NCBI RefSeq assembly: GCF_001651855.1
Contig: NZ_LNQC01000076.1
Location: 14,572 to 78,571, forward strand
From: Sinorhizobium americanum
Lineage (GTDB): Bacteria > Pseudomonadota > Alphaproteobacteria > Rhizobiales > Rhizobiaceae
DNA: 64,000 nt
Direction: 5' to 3'
Positions 45,648 through 55,001 of the stretch are shown in pieces; within the stretch, counting starts at the first letter, position 1; each line of letters begins with the position of its first letter. The notes beneath the pieces are model-generated. The model saw only the letters and a program-made list of their open reading frames with translations. It was not told where the DNA came from and did not search any database. The translations under genes and the position numbers were made by a program.

Positions 45648-48600
45648 CGGAATGGCGGCCTGGCTGATCGGCCGCCTGCCGAATAGCCGTTTGATACCGT
45701 CGGCGAGGCTCTCCATGTAGAGATAGATCACCGGCGTCACGAACAGCGTTAGCGGCTGCGAGACGAGCAGGCCGCCGACGACGGCGACGCCGAGCGGCTG
45801 GCGCAGTTCTGCGCTGGCACCGCTGCCGAGCGCGATCGGCAGCGTCCCCATGAGAGCGGCGAGGGATGTCATCAGAATCGGCCGGAACCGCATCAGGCAC
45901 GCCCGGTGGATCGCCTCTTCGGCGGGCAGACCCTCGCGCTGCATCGAGAGCGCCACGTCGATCATCATGATCGCATTCTTTTTGACGATGCCGATCAGCA
46001 TCAACAGCCCGATGACCGCGATGATCGACAGGTCGAAGCCGCCAAGGCTGACCGCGACAAGCGCTCCGGAAGCGGCCGACGGCAGACCGGACAGGATCGT
46101 GAGGGGATGAATGAAGCTCTCGTAGAGAATGCCGAGCACGATATAGATCGTCAGGATCGCGCCGAGGATCAGCCAGGACTGGTTGGAGACCGCATCCTGG
46201 AAAAGCTGTGCCGTGCCGTAGAAGCGGGTGGTCACATCCGGCGGCATGCCGATCTCAGCCTTCAGGCGACCGATCTCGTCGACGCTGTTGCCGAGCGCCA
46301 CACCGGTCGGCAGGTTGTAGGAGATCGTCACCGCCGGCAATTGTCCGAGCTGGTTGACCGTCAGCGGCCCGGGGACCGTATCGACGCGCGCGAAGGCGCC
46401 GAGCGGGACCAGCTTGTTGTCTGCGGTCGGCACCTGCAGTTCGGCTAGCGTGGCGGCGGACCAGCTTCTTGCCGGATCAATCTCCATGATGACCTCGTAG
46501 CTGTCGCCGGAGGTGTAGAGGGTCGAGATCTGTTCCGAGCCGAAGCCGCCATAGAGCGTCGAGCGCAGCACGTCCGTCGAGACGCCGAGTGCGGCCGCCT
46601 TGTCGCGGTCGATGACGAGGCGCGCCTGCGGGGAATTGTTCTCGAGGTCGGTGCTCACATCGGTGAAGAAGGCGCGGTCGTCGCGCATCGCTTCCGTCAG
46701 CTTGTCGGCCCACGCGTTCATGGCGCTCTGGTCGAGGCCTTGGACGACGAGCTGATATTGGCTGGCGGAGCTGCGCGCGCCGACAGAGAGGTTCTGCACC
46801 GGCGTAATGTAGGCTTTGATGCCAGCGATGTCGGCAAGTGCCACGCGCAATTCGGAAAGCACCTGAGGCAGTGCCGGTCGCTCACGCTTCGGCTTCAGTT
46901 CGACGAACAGCCTTCCCGAATTCAGGGCCGACGATCCGGCCCCGCCAGAGCCGATCGAGCTTGCCACATGCGCGACGTAAGGCGAGCGCGCGAAGACATC
47001 TTCGACCTTGGCCTGCAGCGCCGACATGGCGGCGAAGGAGATATCCGTCCGCGCCTGCGTGGTGACCTGAAGCTGGCCGATATCCTCCTGCGGGAAGAAC
47101 CCTTTCGGCGTCGCGCCGACCTGATAGACCGTCACGCCGATGCTCGCCAGGAACAGGACGAGGACCGCAAATCGGGCGCGGATGCACAGCGTCAGCAGCC
47201 GCTCGTAGCCGCGTACCAGTGTTTCGAAACCGCGCTCCAGCCACGCGTCGAGGCCATGCCTGTCGTCCGCGTCGCCGGATTTATCGGGCAGGCGCGCCGC
47301 CAGCATCGGCGTCAGTGTCAGGGAGACGAAAGCCGAGGCGAGGATCGAAATGGTGACGACGACGGCGAACTCGTTGAAGATCTTGCCGATCACCCCGCCC
47401 ATCAACAGAACCGGCATGAAGACCGCGACCAGCGACAGCGAAATTGCGATGATGGTGAAGCCGATTTCGCGCGAGGCGGCGATCGCCGCCTGGAAGGCGC
47501 TCTCTCCCGTCTCCTCGATATGCCGGACGATATTCTCCAGCATGACGATCGCATCGTCGACGACGAGGCCGACCGCGAGCGTCAGTGCCATCAGCGAGAT
47601 GTTGTCGATCGAAAAGCCGAGCGCATACATCACCGCGAAGGTGGCGATGATCGAGATCGGCACGGCCAGCGCCGGAATGAGCGTCGCCCACAGGCGCCGC
47701 ACGAAGATGAAGATCACCAGGATCACCAAGCCGATCGTCAGGCCCAGCGTGAATTCGACGTCGTCGACGGCACCGCGCACGGAGACGGAGCGGTCATTGA
47801 GCGTTTCGAGCGATGCTCCGCCCGGCAGGGACTGGCGGAAGGTCGGCAGCATCGCCTTGACCTTGTCTACGACGGCCACCGTGTTGGCGTCCGGCTGGCG
47901 CTGGATGGCGAGGATGATCGCCCGCGAACCGTCATGCCAGCTCGCAGTCTGGGTGTTGGCGACCGAGTCGATCACCTTTGTCACGTCGCCAAGTCGAACT
48001 GCCTTGCCGTCCGCAGCCTTGATGATCACCTTTGAGAATGCGGCAGCATTCTCCAATTGCGTGTCGGCGACGATGGTCATCTGCCGCCCGGTCGACTGCA
48101 CCGTGCCGAGCGGCGAATTGTCGTTTGCCGCAGCGATCGCGGTCTGCAACTCAGCGAGCGAGATGCCGCGCGCGGCAAGGGCGTCGGGATCGATCTCGAT
48201 GCGCACGGCAAATTGCTGGCTGCCGAAGATCGAGACTTCCGCGACGCCTTCGAGGGTCGAAAGCGACGGCGAGATCACCTGCTGGGCAAAGGCATCGAGC
48301 TTGGTGAGCGGCACCGTATCGCTCTTCAAGGCGAGGAGCAGCACGGGCGCATCGGCCGGATTGACCTTGCGAAAGCTCGGCGGGGAGGGCATGTCCTGCG
48401 GCAGGGTTCGCAGCGTGCGGGTAATCGCCGCCTGGACATCGGCAGCGGCCGCATCGATATCGCGGTCGAGCGCGAACTGGATGGAGATCGAGGTCGCGCC
48501 GAGGGAATTGTTGGTCGAAATGCTATCGATCCCGGCAATGGTGTCGAATTGCTTGATGAGCGGGGTTGCAACGGAGGTCGCCATCGTCTCGGGCGAGGCG

Positions 48601-48758
48601 CCCGGCAGCGACGCGGAGACGTTGATGACCGGAAAGTCGGTCCGTGGCAGCGCCGCAACGGGCAGCGCCGCATAGGCAAAGAGACCGGCAAAGACGAGCG
48701 CCAGCGACATCAACAGCGTTGCGACCGGTCGGCGAATGCAGAACTCGGAAATCAACAT
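45618..48758 (-). CDS. RND efflux pump inner-membrane transporter (HAE1/MdtC-like)
   Basis: A 1046-aa proton-driven exporter. ISEFCIRRPVATLLMSLALVFAGLFAYAALPVAALP at the N-terminus, paired asparagine/glycine-rich porter loops, the TM4 aspartates in LAVGLVVDDAIVMLENI, GYERLLTLCIRARFAVLVLFL in the second half, and GIVKKNAIMMIDVAL near the C-terminus mark it as an MdtB/MdtC-type pump. Two large periplasmic loops are present, and length is normal. It is the second gene after its adaptor. Substrates cannot be predicted; no outer-membrane factor gene adjoins. Confidence 0.95.
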   Translation of the reverse strand: MLISEFCIRRPVATLLMSLALVFAGLFAYAALPVAALPRTDFPVINVSASLPGASPETMATSVATPLIKQFDTIAGIDSISTNNSLGATSISIQFALDRDIDAAAADVQAAITRTLRTLPQDMPSPPSFRKVNPADAPVLLLALKSDTVPLTKLDAFAQQVISPSLSTLEGVAEVSIFGSQQFAVRIEIDPDALAARGISLAELQTAIAAANDNSPLGTVQSTGRQMTIVADTQLENAAAFSKVIIKAADGKAVRLGDVTKVIDSVANTQTASWHDGSRAIILAIQRQPDANTVAVVDKVKAMLPTFRQSLPGGASLETLNDRSVSVRGAVDDVEFTLGLTIGLVILVIFIFVRRLWATLIPALAVPISIIATFAVMYALGFSIDNISLMALTLAVGLVVDDAIVMLENIVRHIEETGESAFQAAIAASREIGFTIIAISLSLVAVFMPVLLMGGVIGKIFNEFAVVVTISILASAFVSLTLTPMLAARLPDKSGDADDRHGLDAWLERGFETLVRGYERLLTLCIRARFAVLVLFLASIGVTVYQVGATPKGFFPQEDIGQLQVTTQARTDISFAAMSALQAKVEDVFARSPYVAHVASSIGSGGAGSSALNSGRLFVELKPKRERPALPQVLSELRVALADIAGIKAYITPVQNLSVGARSSASQYQLVVQGLDQSAMNAWADKLTEAMRDDRAFFTDVSTDLENNSPQARLVIDRDKAAALGVSTDVLRSTLYGGFGSEQISTLYTSGDSYEVIMEIDPARSWSAATLAELQVPTADNKLVPLGAFARVDTVPGPLTVNQLGQLPAVTISYNLPTGVALGNSVDEIGRLKAEIGMPPDVTTRFYGTAQLFQDAVSNQSWLILGAILTIYIVLGILYESFIHPLTILSGLPSAASGALVAVSLGGFDLSIIAVIGLLMLIGIVKKNAIMMIDVALSMQREGLPAEEAIHRACLMRFRPILMTSLAALMGTLPIALGSGASAELRQPLGVAVVGGLLVSQPLTLFVTPVIYLYMESLADGIKRLFGRRPISQAAIPSSAQPKGDV

Positions 48759-48773
48759 GACCGTTTTCCATTG

Positions 48774-49958
48774 CTACCGGACGACGCGCGCCTTGTCGCC
48801 GGCCTTGAGATGCAACTGACCCTCGGTCACGACACGGTCGCCAGGGGAGAGGCCAGAGCTGATAGCGGCGTTCTGCCCGTCATTGGCGGCGACGACGACC
48901 GGACGGAGTTCGACCGTATCGTCGGCGTTCAGTCGGTAGACGAAATTCCCTTTCTGGCCGGCCTGGACGGCGACGGCGGGAATGACTGGCGTCTTCGAAA
49001 GCGTCGTTTGCTCGATATCGACATCGACATACTGGCCCGGCCAGAGCTTCTCTTCGGCATTGTCGAACCTGGCGCGCATCAGCACCGTCCCGGTCGCCGT
49101 ATCGACGGCGGAATCGATGAAGTCGAGGACGCCGGTGCCGATGACCTCCCGGGTGCCGCTGAGCCGTGCCGTGACACGAGGCGGAACGCCCGAACTGAGT
49201 CGGCCCTTGAAGGCTTGCAAGTGGACCTCGGGCAAATGGAAGGAGACTTCAATGGGGTCGATGGCGGTAATGCTGACGAGGCTCGTACCCGAGGTGCTGT
49301 TGCCGACGAGATCGCCGATCGTCACCTGCACCTCACCGAGGCGGCCGCCGATCGGGGCGCGAATGCGCGTCAGGTCGATCGACACCTTGTCCGCTTCCAC
49401 CGCCGCCTGGTCAGCCGCGACGGTGGCCTTGGCGGATTGCTGCGCCGAGAGCGCACTGTCATAGGCCTGCTGCGTGCCGGTTTTATCGTCGCGCAGCGTC
49501 CGGGCCCGGTCGAGCTCGATCGCGGCATCGGCCAGCAGCGCCGAGTCCTTCGCCAATATCGCTTCGTCACGGCTGAGGTCGGCCTGCAGGGCGCGGTCGT
49601 CGAGCGAAAACAGGAGGTCGCCTGCCTTGACCATCTGGCCGTCTTTGACGTGAATGCCGACGATCTGGCTGGATATGCGCGCGTTAACTTCGACGGTCTC
49701 TGGGGCCTGGACATTGGCGAAGGTGCTGATGAGGACGGGAAAGTCTTGCTGCTCGACTTGCGCGACCTGGACTGCGGTGGCCTGAGAACCGGCGCCATGG
49801 GTTGCCTTGCCGGTTCTCCCAGTCTCGCCGTCCGTGTGTGCGTCGGCGACCGAACCGAACAGCGCGACGCCGGACACTTTCGTGACGAGCGGCGCAATGG
49901 CCATGCCGGTAAGCATGGAGCCCAAAGCAATCGCAACGATGACGACCCGGCTGGACAT
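48774..49958 (-). CDS. RND efflux membrane fusion protein (MdtA-like)
   Basis: A 394-aa periplasmic adaptor. An N-terminal hydrophobic anchor (VVIVAIALGSMLTGMAIAPLV), lipoyl-like half ISSQIVGIHVKDGQMVKAGDLLFSLDDRALQADL, a short coiled coil (about residues 125-180), and IRAPIGGRLGEVQVTIGDLVGNSTSGTSLVSI follow the MdtA pattern. The start at 49958 has AAGGAG 8 bases upstream; the frame continues to 50018. It precedes the pump gene by 15 bases in the same operon. Confidence 0.92.
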   Translation of the reverse strand: MSSRVVIVAIALGSMLTGMAIAPLVTKVSGVALFGSVADAHTDGETGRTGKATHGAGSQATAVQVAQVEQQDFPVLISTFANVQAPETVEVNARISSQIVGIHVKDGQMVKAGDLLFSLDDRALQADLSRDEAILAKDSALLADAAIELDRARTLRDDKTGTQQAYDSALSAQQSAKATVAADQAAVEADKVSIDLTRIRAPIGGRLGEVQVTIGDLVGNSTSGTSLVSITAIDPIEVSFHLPEVHLQAFKGRLSSGVPPRVTARLSGTREVIGTGVLDFIDSAVDTATGTVLMRARFDNAEEKLWPGQYVDVDIEQTTLSKTPVIPAVAVQAGQKGNFVYRLNADDTVELRPVVVAANDGQNAAISSGLSPGDRVVTEGQLHLKAGDKARVVR

Positions 49959-50059
49959 CGGACGCGCTCCTTGTAAGAGCATCGGGGCCGCGCGGGCCAC
50001 CGGTGGTGCAACCAGCATCTAGAAGAAGCGGGGGTCACGTCCAGTGTTATTTCAATAGG

Positions 50060-50239
50060 TTACGAAGATTTAATCCGGCCCGAGAGGAGGTCGACGAGTT
50101 CGGAGCCGGCCATAACTTCGATCTTGCGCTCATTGGGCCGATTGGCTTCGATCTCCAGCTTCTGCGCGGCGCGACGCAAGTGCTGCCATTCCTTTTCGAA
50201 ACGCAGGAACGCTTCCGTCGACATGAACCTTGACTGCAT
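50060..50239 (-). CDS. Small hypothetical protein (59 aa)
   Basis: A 59-aa ORF with a GAGGAG site 7 bases before its ATG. The sequence begins MQSRFMSTEAFLRFEKEWQ, followed by HLRRAAQKLEIEANRP and ending SELVDLLSGRIKSS. It is highly charged and probably helical or coiled-coil, with no membrane segment. It lies upstream of the efflux operon on the same strand. Not recognised; the strong RBS and plausible composition support it. Confidence 0.55.
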   Translation of the reverse strand: MQSRFMSTEAFLRFEKEWQHLRRAAQKLEIEANRPNERKIEVMAGSELVDLLSGRIKSS

Positions 50240-50367
50240 ATCATCTCCTCACGCTGCCGTCTTGAAACACGCAGGCGCAACTTTCGTTCCCGAGCCATCT
50301 TGGGATTGCCGCGGATCATTGCTGACGAATGCCGCAGGTGCATGGCTGCCGCAGTTCCGGATCAAAA

Positions 50368-50472
50368 ATGTATGTCGCCCAAAATTGTTCAGCAGTTTTG
50401 GGATGCCGACATGCACAAAAGCAAAAACCTGAAGCGCGCCGCGTGAATACGTTTGAACGCGACGCGCTTTAG
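50368..50472 (+). repeat. About 104-bp palindromic intergenic repeat, copy 2
   Basis: Contains CCCAAAA...TTTTGGG (about 50378-50402), then AAGCGCGCCGCGT and its near-complement ACGCGACGCGCTT (50432-50469, one mismatch). It matches the reverse complement of 35957-36060. Between it and the next small gene (50473-50727) I see nothing convincing. Confidence 0.75.
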
Positions 50473-50727
50473 GTGAACCGCGCAGCTGCTGATCGGTTAT
50501 GCGGCGGGGTCCACCTATCGCCCCTCGAACTGGAGAGGCCGCCGCGCAGCGGACTGCGAAATCGGCGGCCTCAGGCAGTACGCCTCAGAACCGATTCCAC
50601 TCCTCGAGCGGCCACCCGTCAAGGTTTAGCGATTACTTAATTCGAGCTACAAGTTACATCGGACGGACAGGAAAAGATGTCCGGAGAACCTTGCTGCCTC
50701 GCCGGCTAAGGGCAAGGCGCACCATCG

Positions 50728-50850
50728 TTAGATGGATTGCAAGGTCCAGGACGTGGCGGCCAGAACGAGGCCGACCGTCAGCACAATGCCGATCCCGTAT
50801 TTCATCATCTTCATGCGGCGCGTGCGTTCGCCGGTCCAGTCGTAGCTCAT
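50728..50850 (-). CDS. Small single-span membrane protein (40 aa)
   Basis: MSYDWTGERTRRMKMMKYG, then a hydrophobic helix IGIVLTVGLVLAATSW and a short tail LQSI. A GGAG site lies 6 bases before the ATG at 50850 (ATG at 50853 is adjacent). The positive N-terminal half and one membrane span resemble small inner-membrane proteins. It is divergent from the asnB operon. Not recognised; too short for ordinary gene finders. Confidence 0.55.
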   Translation of the reverse strand: MSYDWTGERTRRMKMMKYGIGIVLTVGLVLAATSWTLQSI

Positions 50851-51200
50851 CATGCGCTCCGAGCGATATTGCGCTTCGAAACCGAAAATTGAACCGAATT
50901 TGTTAACAAAAAGGAAACCAAAGCTTTTCTGAGCCGTCTGCCCCGTCGATGGCGGCGAAACGTCAGGTTCCTACAGTTCGCTTGGGCAGAAATAAGTATA
51001 AATTTAATAAAACGTTCTGGTGGCTGCTGATTAAGTAGATCAATTGTAGCCTGACGACAGCTTCTCTCTTCTTCTACCTTCGGCATGGCTCCTTTTGAAT
51101 AATTTACCATCATTGGAGAAACCGTGCGCGGGTTAACGCTTGCTCTCGGCATTCGGTCTATACACTCAGCTCGGGTTGCGGGCTTCAGAGTGATTTTCAA

Positions 51201-53135
51201 ATGTGTGGTTTCAGCGGCTATTTTGGCTCGATACGAGACGGCAGGGCGCTTCTCGAAACGATGACGGCCGCGATCGCGCATCGGGGGCCGGACGAGCAGG
51301 GCATTTTCACCGCTCCCGAAGCCGGTCTCGGCCATGTGCGGCTCTCCATCGTCGGGCTCGGCGACGGCCAGCAGCCGATGTCGGATGCTAGCGGCGAACT
51401 GACGATCGCCTTCAACGGCGAAATCTTCAACTATGTGGAGCTGAGGGACGAGCTTCGCGCCAGGGGGCGCCGTTTCCGCACCTCGAGCGACACCGAGGTC
51501 ATCCTCCACCTCTATGATGAGATGGGCGAGGCGTGCGTCTCGCTGCTCAATGGCGATTTCGCCTTCGCGATCTGGGATGCTCGCCGCCGCCGGATGATGC
51601 TGGCGCGCGATCGCATGGGGGTGCGCCCGCTCTTCTACACTGCGCATGGCGGTACATTCTATCTCGCCTCCGAGATCAAGGCGCTCCTGAAGGTGCCGGG
51701 CATCTCGGCGGAGATCGATCCGATCGCGCTCGACCAGATCTTCACCCTCTGGGCGCCGATCGCGCCCCGCACGCCTTTCCGCAATATTCTCGAACTCGAA
51801 CCCGCCCACCTGATGGTCGTCGACGAGCGTAGCGTCACGACGCGGCCCTATTGGCAGCTTCAATATCCGGACCGGGATCGGCCGGGCGGCATCGACGAAA
51901 GGACCGCTGCCGAGGAACTGCGTGCTCTCTTGACCGACGCGACCCGCATCCGCATGCGGGCCGACGTACCCGTCGGCGCCTATCTCTCCGGCGGGCTCGA
52001 TTCATCGGTCGTCTCGGCGCTGGCGGCCGGCATGGCACCGCAGGGGCTCCGGACCTTCTCCGTGACCTTCGACAGCGCCGAGCATGACGAAAGCGCTTTC
52101 CAGCTGGAAATGGCCGCGGCTCTCGGGACTGATCACAAGGCGATCGCCTGTCGCGAGGGCGAAATCGCAAGGGTCTTTCCGGACGTGATCCGCTTCACCG
52201 AAAGACCGATCATCCGTACCGCCCCGGCGCCGCTTTACCAATTGTCCGGGTTGGTGCGGGAGGCCGGCCTCAAGGTCGTGCTGACCGGCGAAGGGGCCGA
52301 CGAGGTATTCGCGGGCTACGACATCTTCAAGGAAGCCCGGGTGCGTCGTTTCTGCGGGCGGCAGCCGGGCTCGCGCATCAGGCCGCATCTCTTCCGCAAA
52401 CTCTACCCCTATCTGCCGGGCCTCAAGCAGCAATCGGCGGAATATCTCGCCGCCTTCTTCGGCGCCGGCGACGAGCGGCTCGACGATCCGCTCTTTTCGC
52501 ATCGGCCGCGCTTCAAGGGAACGGCGGCGACGAAACTGTTCTTCTCCGCCGAACTGCGCGCGCAATTGAAGGATTACGATGCCGCGGCCGAGCTTGTCGG
52601 CCGGCTGCCACTGGATTTCGGTCGATGGCACCCGCTGCACCAGGCGCAATATCTCGAAAGCCGCTTTCTGTTGCCCGGCTACATCCTCTCCAGCCAGGGC
52701 GACCGCATGGCGATGGCCCACGGGATCGAGGGCCGCTTCCCCTTCCTCGACCATAGGCTTGTCGAATTCGCCGCGACGCTGCCGCCGGAGGTGAAGCTCA
52801 GGGGTCTGACGGAAAAGCATATCCTGCGCGAGGCGACGAAGGACCTGTTGCCGCCTGCGATCGGCAGGCGAGTGAAGCAGCCCTACCGCGCGCCCGACAG
52901 CCACTCCTTCAGCGGCCCCGGCGCACTCGACTACGTTCGCGGCGCCTTCAGCACGGAAGCGATCGCCGCCGGCGGCCTCTTCAATGCCGGGGCGGTGGCG
53001 AAGCTCTACGAAAAGTGCCGCTCGCGCCCGGCCTCGGGCTTCCGCGACAACGCCGCTTTCGTCGGCATTCTGTCGACGCAGTTATGGCTGCAGACATTCA
53101 CGGGGACTGGCATCCGCAAGGCGGAAGCGGCCTGA
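51201..53135 (+). CDS. asnO: Asparagine synthetase B-type glutamine amidotransferase (AsnO-like)
   Basis: A 644-aa two-domain enzyme. The N-terminal Ntn glutaminase starts MCGFSGYFGS with catalytic Cys2, and has AHRGPDEQG and FNGEIFNYVELRDELRARG. The C-terminal synthetase has the ATP pyrophosphatase loop GAYLSGGLDSSVVSALA, VLTGEGADEVFAGYD and AMAHGIEGRFPFLDHRLVEFA. It makes an amide from glutamine ammonia and an acid. S. meliloti pSymB has an AsnO implicated in FixT antikinase activity; orthology is inferred from memory. The following ACP and ligase genes suggest a substrate other than free aspartate. Confidence 0.9.
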   Translation: MCGFSGYFGSIRDGRALLETMTAAIAHRGPDEQGIFTAPEAGLGHVRLSIVGLGDGQQPMSDASGELTIAFNGEIFNYVELRDELRARGRRFRTSSDTEVILHLYDEMGEACVSLLNGDFAFAIWDARRRRMMLARDRMGVRPLFYTAHGGTFYLASEIKALLKVPGISAEIDPIALDQIFTLWAPIAPRTPFRNILELEPAHLMVVDERSVTTRPYWQLQYPDRDRPGGIDERTAAEELRALLTDATRIRMRADVPVGAYLSGGLDSSVVSALAAGMAPQGLRTFSVTFDSAEHDESAFQLEMAAALGTDHKAIACREGEIARVFPDVIRFTERPIIRTAPAPLYQLSGLVREAGLKVVLTGEGADEVFAGYDIFKEARVRRFCGRQPGSRIRPHLFRKLYPYLPGLKQQSAEYLAAFFGAGDERLDDPLFSHRPRFKGTAATKLFFSAELRAQLKDYDAAAELVGRLPLDFGRWHPLHQAQYLESRFLLPGYILSSQGDRMAMAHGIEGRFPFLDHRLVEFAATLPPEVKLRGLTEKHILREATKDLLPPAIGRRVKQPYRAPDSHSFSGPGALDYVRGAFSTEAIAAGGLFNAGAVAKLYEKCRSRPASGFRDNAAFVGILSTQLWLQTFTGTGIRKAEAA

Positions 53136-53161
53136 AACAAAAAACAGGGAAAGGAAACCAC

Positions 53162-53425
53162 ATGACGCAGACGATCAAGGAGAAGGTAAAGACCTTCATC
53201 ATCGAGAATTTCCTCTTCGGCGATACCTCCTACGACCTCGCCGATACCGCCTCGCTGATCGAGAACGACATCGTCGATTCGACCGGCGTCCTGGAACTCG
53301 TCGCCTTTATCGAGGACCAGTTCGGAATCGCGATGGCGGATGCCGACATCGTCCCGGCGAACCTCGATTCGCTGGCGCGCATCTCGGCCTTCATCGAGGC
53401 AAAAGCAGTGCCGGTCACGGCGTGA
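53162..53425 (+). CDS. Acyl carrier protein-like protein
   Basis: An 87-aa carrier domain. The phosphopantetheine site is IENDIVDSTGVLELVAFIEDQFGI, with Ser40 in DST rather than the usual DSL. Helices before and after match ACP/PCP folds. An AAAGGAAA site precedes the ATG, 26 bases after the amidotransferase gene. Probably carries an acyl or aminoacyl thioester loaded by the ligase encoded next. Confidence 0.9.
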   Translation: MTQTIKEKVKTFIIENFLFGDTSYDLADTASLIENDIVDSTGVLELVAFIEDQFGIAMADADIVPANLDSLARISAFIEAKAVPVTA

Positions 53426-53453
53426 GCGGCGGCGGCGCGGGGGCACGACGAAG

Positions 53454-55001
53454 ATGAGGTTCGAGCAATTCCTTATCAGGAACGCCGCGGCCCACGGGGC
53501 AAAGACGGCGCTCATCACCGATCGGAAGCGGTTGAGCTACAGGGAACTGGACGATCTTTCGTCGCGTCTTGCCGCCGCGCTCGCCGCAAGCGGCGTGAAT
53601 GCCAACGACCGTGTTCTGGTCTTCATGGACAATTGCTGGGAAGCGGCCGTGGCGATCTTCGCGATCCTCAAGGCCGGCGCGACCTTCACCCCGATCAACG
53701 CCTCCACCAAGGCCGACAAGCTCGCCTATATCATCGCCGATTGCGAGGCGGCGGCGATCCTGACGCAGGCGAAGCTGATGTCGGTCGTCACCGAGGCGCG
53801 TGCGTTTTCTGCCGCCAGGCCGCTTTTCGTCGCCTCGACCGCGGCTGTCGGCGGCCGCACGCCGGACGGGGCGGCCTCCCTTGAGGAGTGCCTGCAGGCC
53901 GAGCCCTTGCGCGTGCTTCACGGCGGCATAGACGTCGATCTTGCCATGCTGATCTACACGTCCGGTTCGACAGGCCGTCCCAAGGGCGTGATGATGACGC
54001 ACCGCAATATCGATGCGGCGTCGGAATCGATCACCACCTATCTTCGCAACACGCCGGATGACATCATCCTCAACGTCCTGCCGCTCGCCTTCGACTACGG
54101 CCTTTATCAGCTGCTGATGGCAATCCGGCTCGGCGCCACGCTCGTCCTCGAAAAGTCCTTCGCCTTTCCGCAGGCGATCTTCGAGCGGATCCGCGCCGAA
54201 GGCGTCACCGGCTTCCCGCTGGTTCCGACAATGGCCGCGATGATCCTGCAGATGCGCGACCTCCAGCCCGGCTTCCTGCCGAGCCTTCGCTACCTCTCCA
54301 ATACCGCCGCGGCTTTGCCGCCGGCGCATATCGCCCGCCTGCGCGAGCTCTTTCCGCAGGCCCGGCTCTATTCCATGTACGGACTGACGGAGTGCAAGCG
54401 CTGCACCTACCTGCCGCCGGACGAGCTCGACCGCCGGCCCGGTTCGGTCGGTATCGCGATTCCGAACACCGAAGCCTTCGTGGTCGACGACGAAGGCCAG
54501 CGCGTGCCGCCGGGCGTTCCAGGTGAACTGGTGATCCGCGGGCCCCACGTCATGCAAGGCTATTGGCGCAACGAGGCAGCCACCGAACGCATGCTGCGCC
54601 CGGGTCCGAACCCGTGGGAAAAGGTGCTCTATACCGGCGACCTCTTCCGCACCGACGATGAGGGCTTCCTCTATTTCGTCGGCCGCAAGGACGACATCAT
54701 CAAGACGCGCGGCGAGAAGGTGGCGCCGAAGGAGGTCGAGACCGTCCTGCACGCCCATCCGGGGATCGCTGAAGCGGTCGTCATCGGCGTGCCTGACCCG
54801 GTGCTCGGGGCTTTGATCGGCGCTCTCGTCGTCCGCTCCGACGCGGCGCTCACCGAGAAGGACATCATCCGCCACTGCGCCCGTCACCTCGAGGATTTCA
54901 TGGTGCCGAAGGTGGTCGAATTCCGCACCGAGCTGCCGAAGACGGACACGGGCAAGGTGAGCCGCAGGCTGGCGGCCGAGACATTGGAGGCAGCAGAATG
55001 A
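53454..55001 (+). CDS. AMP-dependent acyl/aminoacyl ligase
   Basis: A 515-aa ANL adenylating enzyme: P-loop LIYTSGSTGRPKGVMMTHRN, YSMYGLTECKRCTYLPP, GELVIRGPHVMQGYWRNE, YTGDLFRTDDEGFLYFVGRKDDIIKTRGEKVAPKEVE, and the catalytic C-terminal lysine in PKTDTGKVSRR. The TECKRC sequence is unusual. It activates a carboxylic acid and presumably loads it onto the neighbouring ACP. Start at 53454 follows family homology; the open frame goes further up. It overlaps nadE by ATGA. Confidence 0.9.
   Translation: MRFEQFLIRNAAAHGAKTALITDRKRLSYRELDDLSSRLAAALAASGVNANDRVLVFMDNCWEAAVAIFAILKAGATFTPINASTKADKLAYIIADCEAAAILTQAKLMSVVTEARAFSAARPLFVASTAAVGGRTPDGAASLEECLQAEPLRVLHGGIDVDLAMLIYTSGSTGRPKGVMMTHRNIDAASESITTYLRNTPDDIILNVLPLAFDYGLYQLLMAIRLGATLVLEKSFAFPQAIFERIRAEGVTGFPLVPTMAAMILQMRDLQPGFLPSLRYLSNTAAALPPAHIARLRELFPQARLYSMYGLTECKRCTYLPPDELDRRPGSVGIAIPNTEAFVVDDEGQRVPPGVPGELVIRGPHVMQGYWRNEAATERMLRPGPNPWEKVLYTGDLFRTDDEGFLYFVGRKDDIIKTRGEKVAPKEVETVLHAHPGIAEAVVIGVPDPVLGALIGALVVRSDAALTEKDIIRHCARHLEDFMVPKVVEFRTELPKTDTGKVSRRLAAETLEAAE

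Noticed and set aside
46740-48035. 431-aa open frame on the plus strand
   Set aside because: Antisense shadow of the RND transporter gene.
48057-49976. 639-aa open frame on the plus strand
   Set aside because: Antisense to the RND pump and its adaptor, which have clear family motifs.
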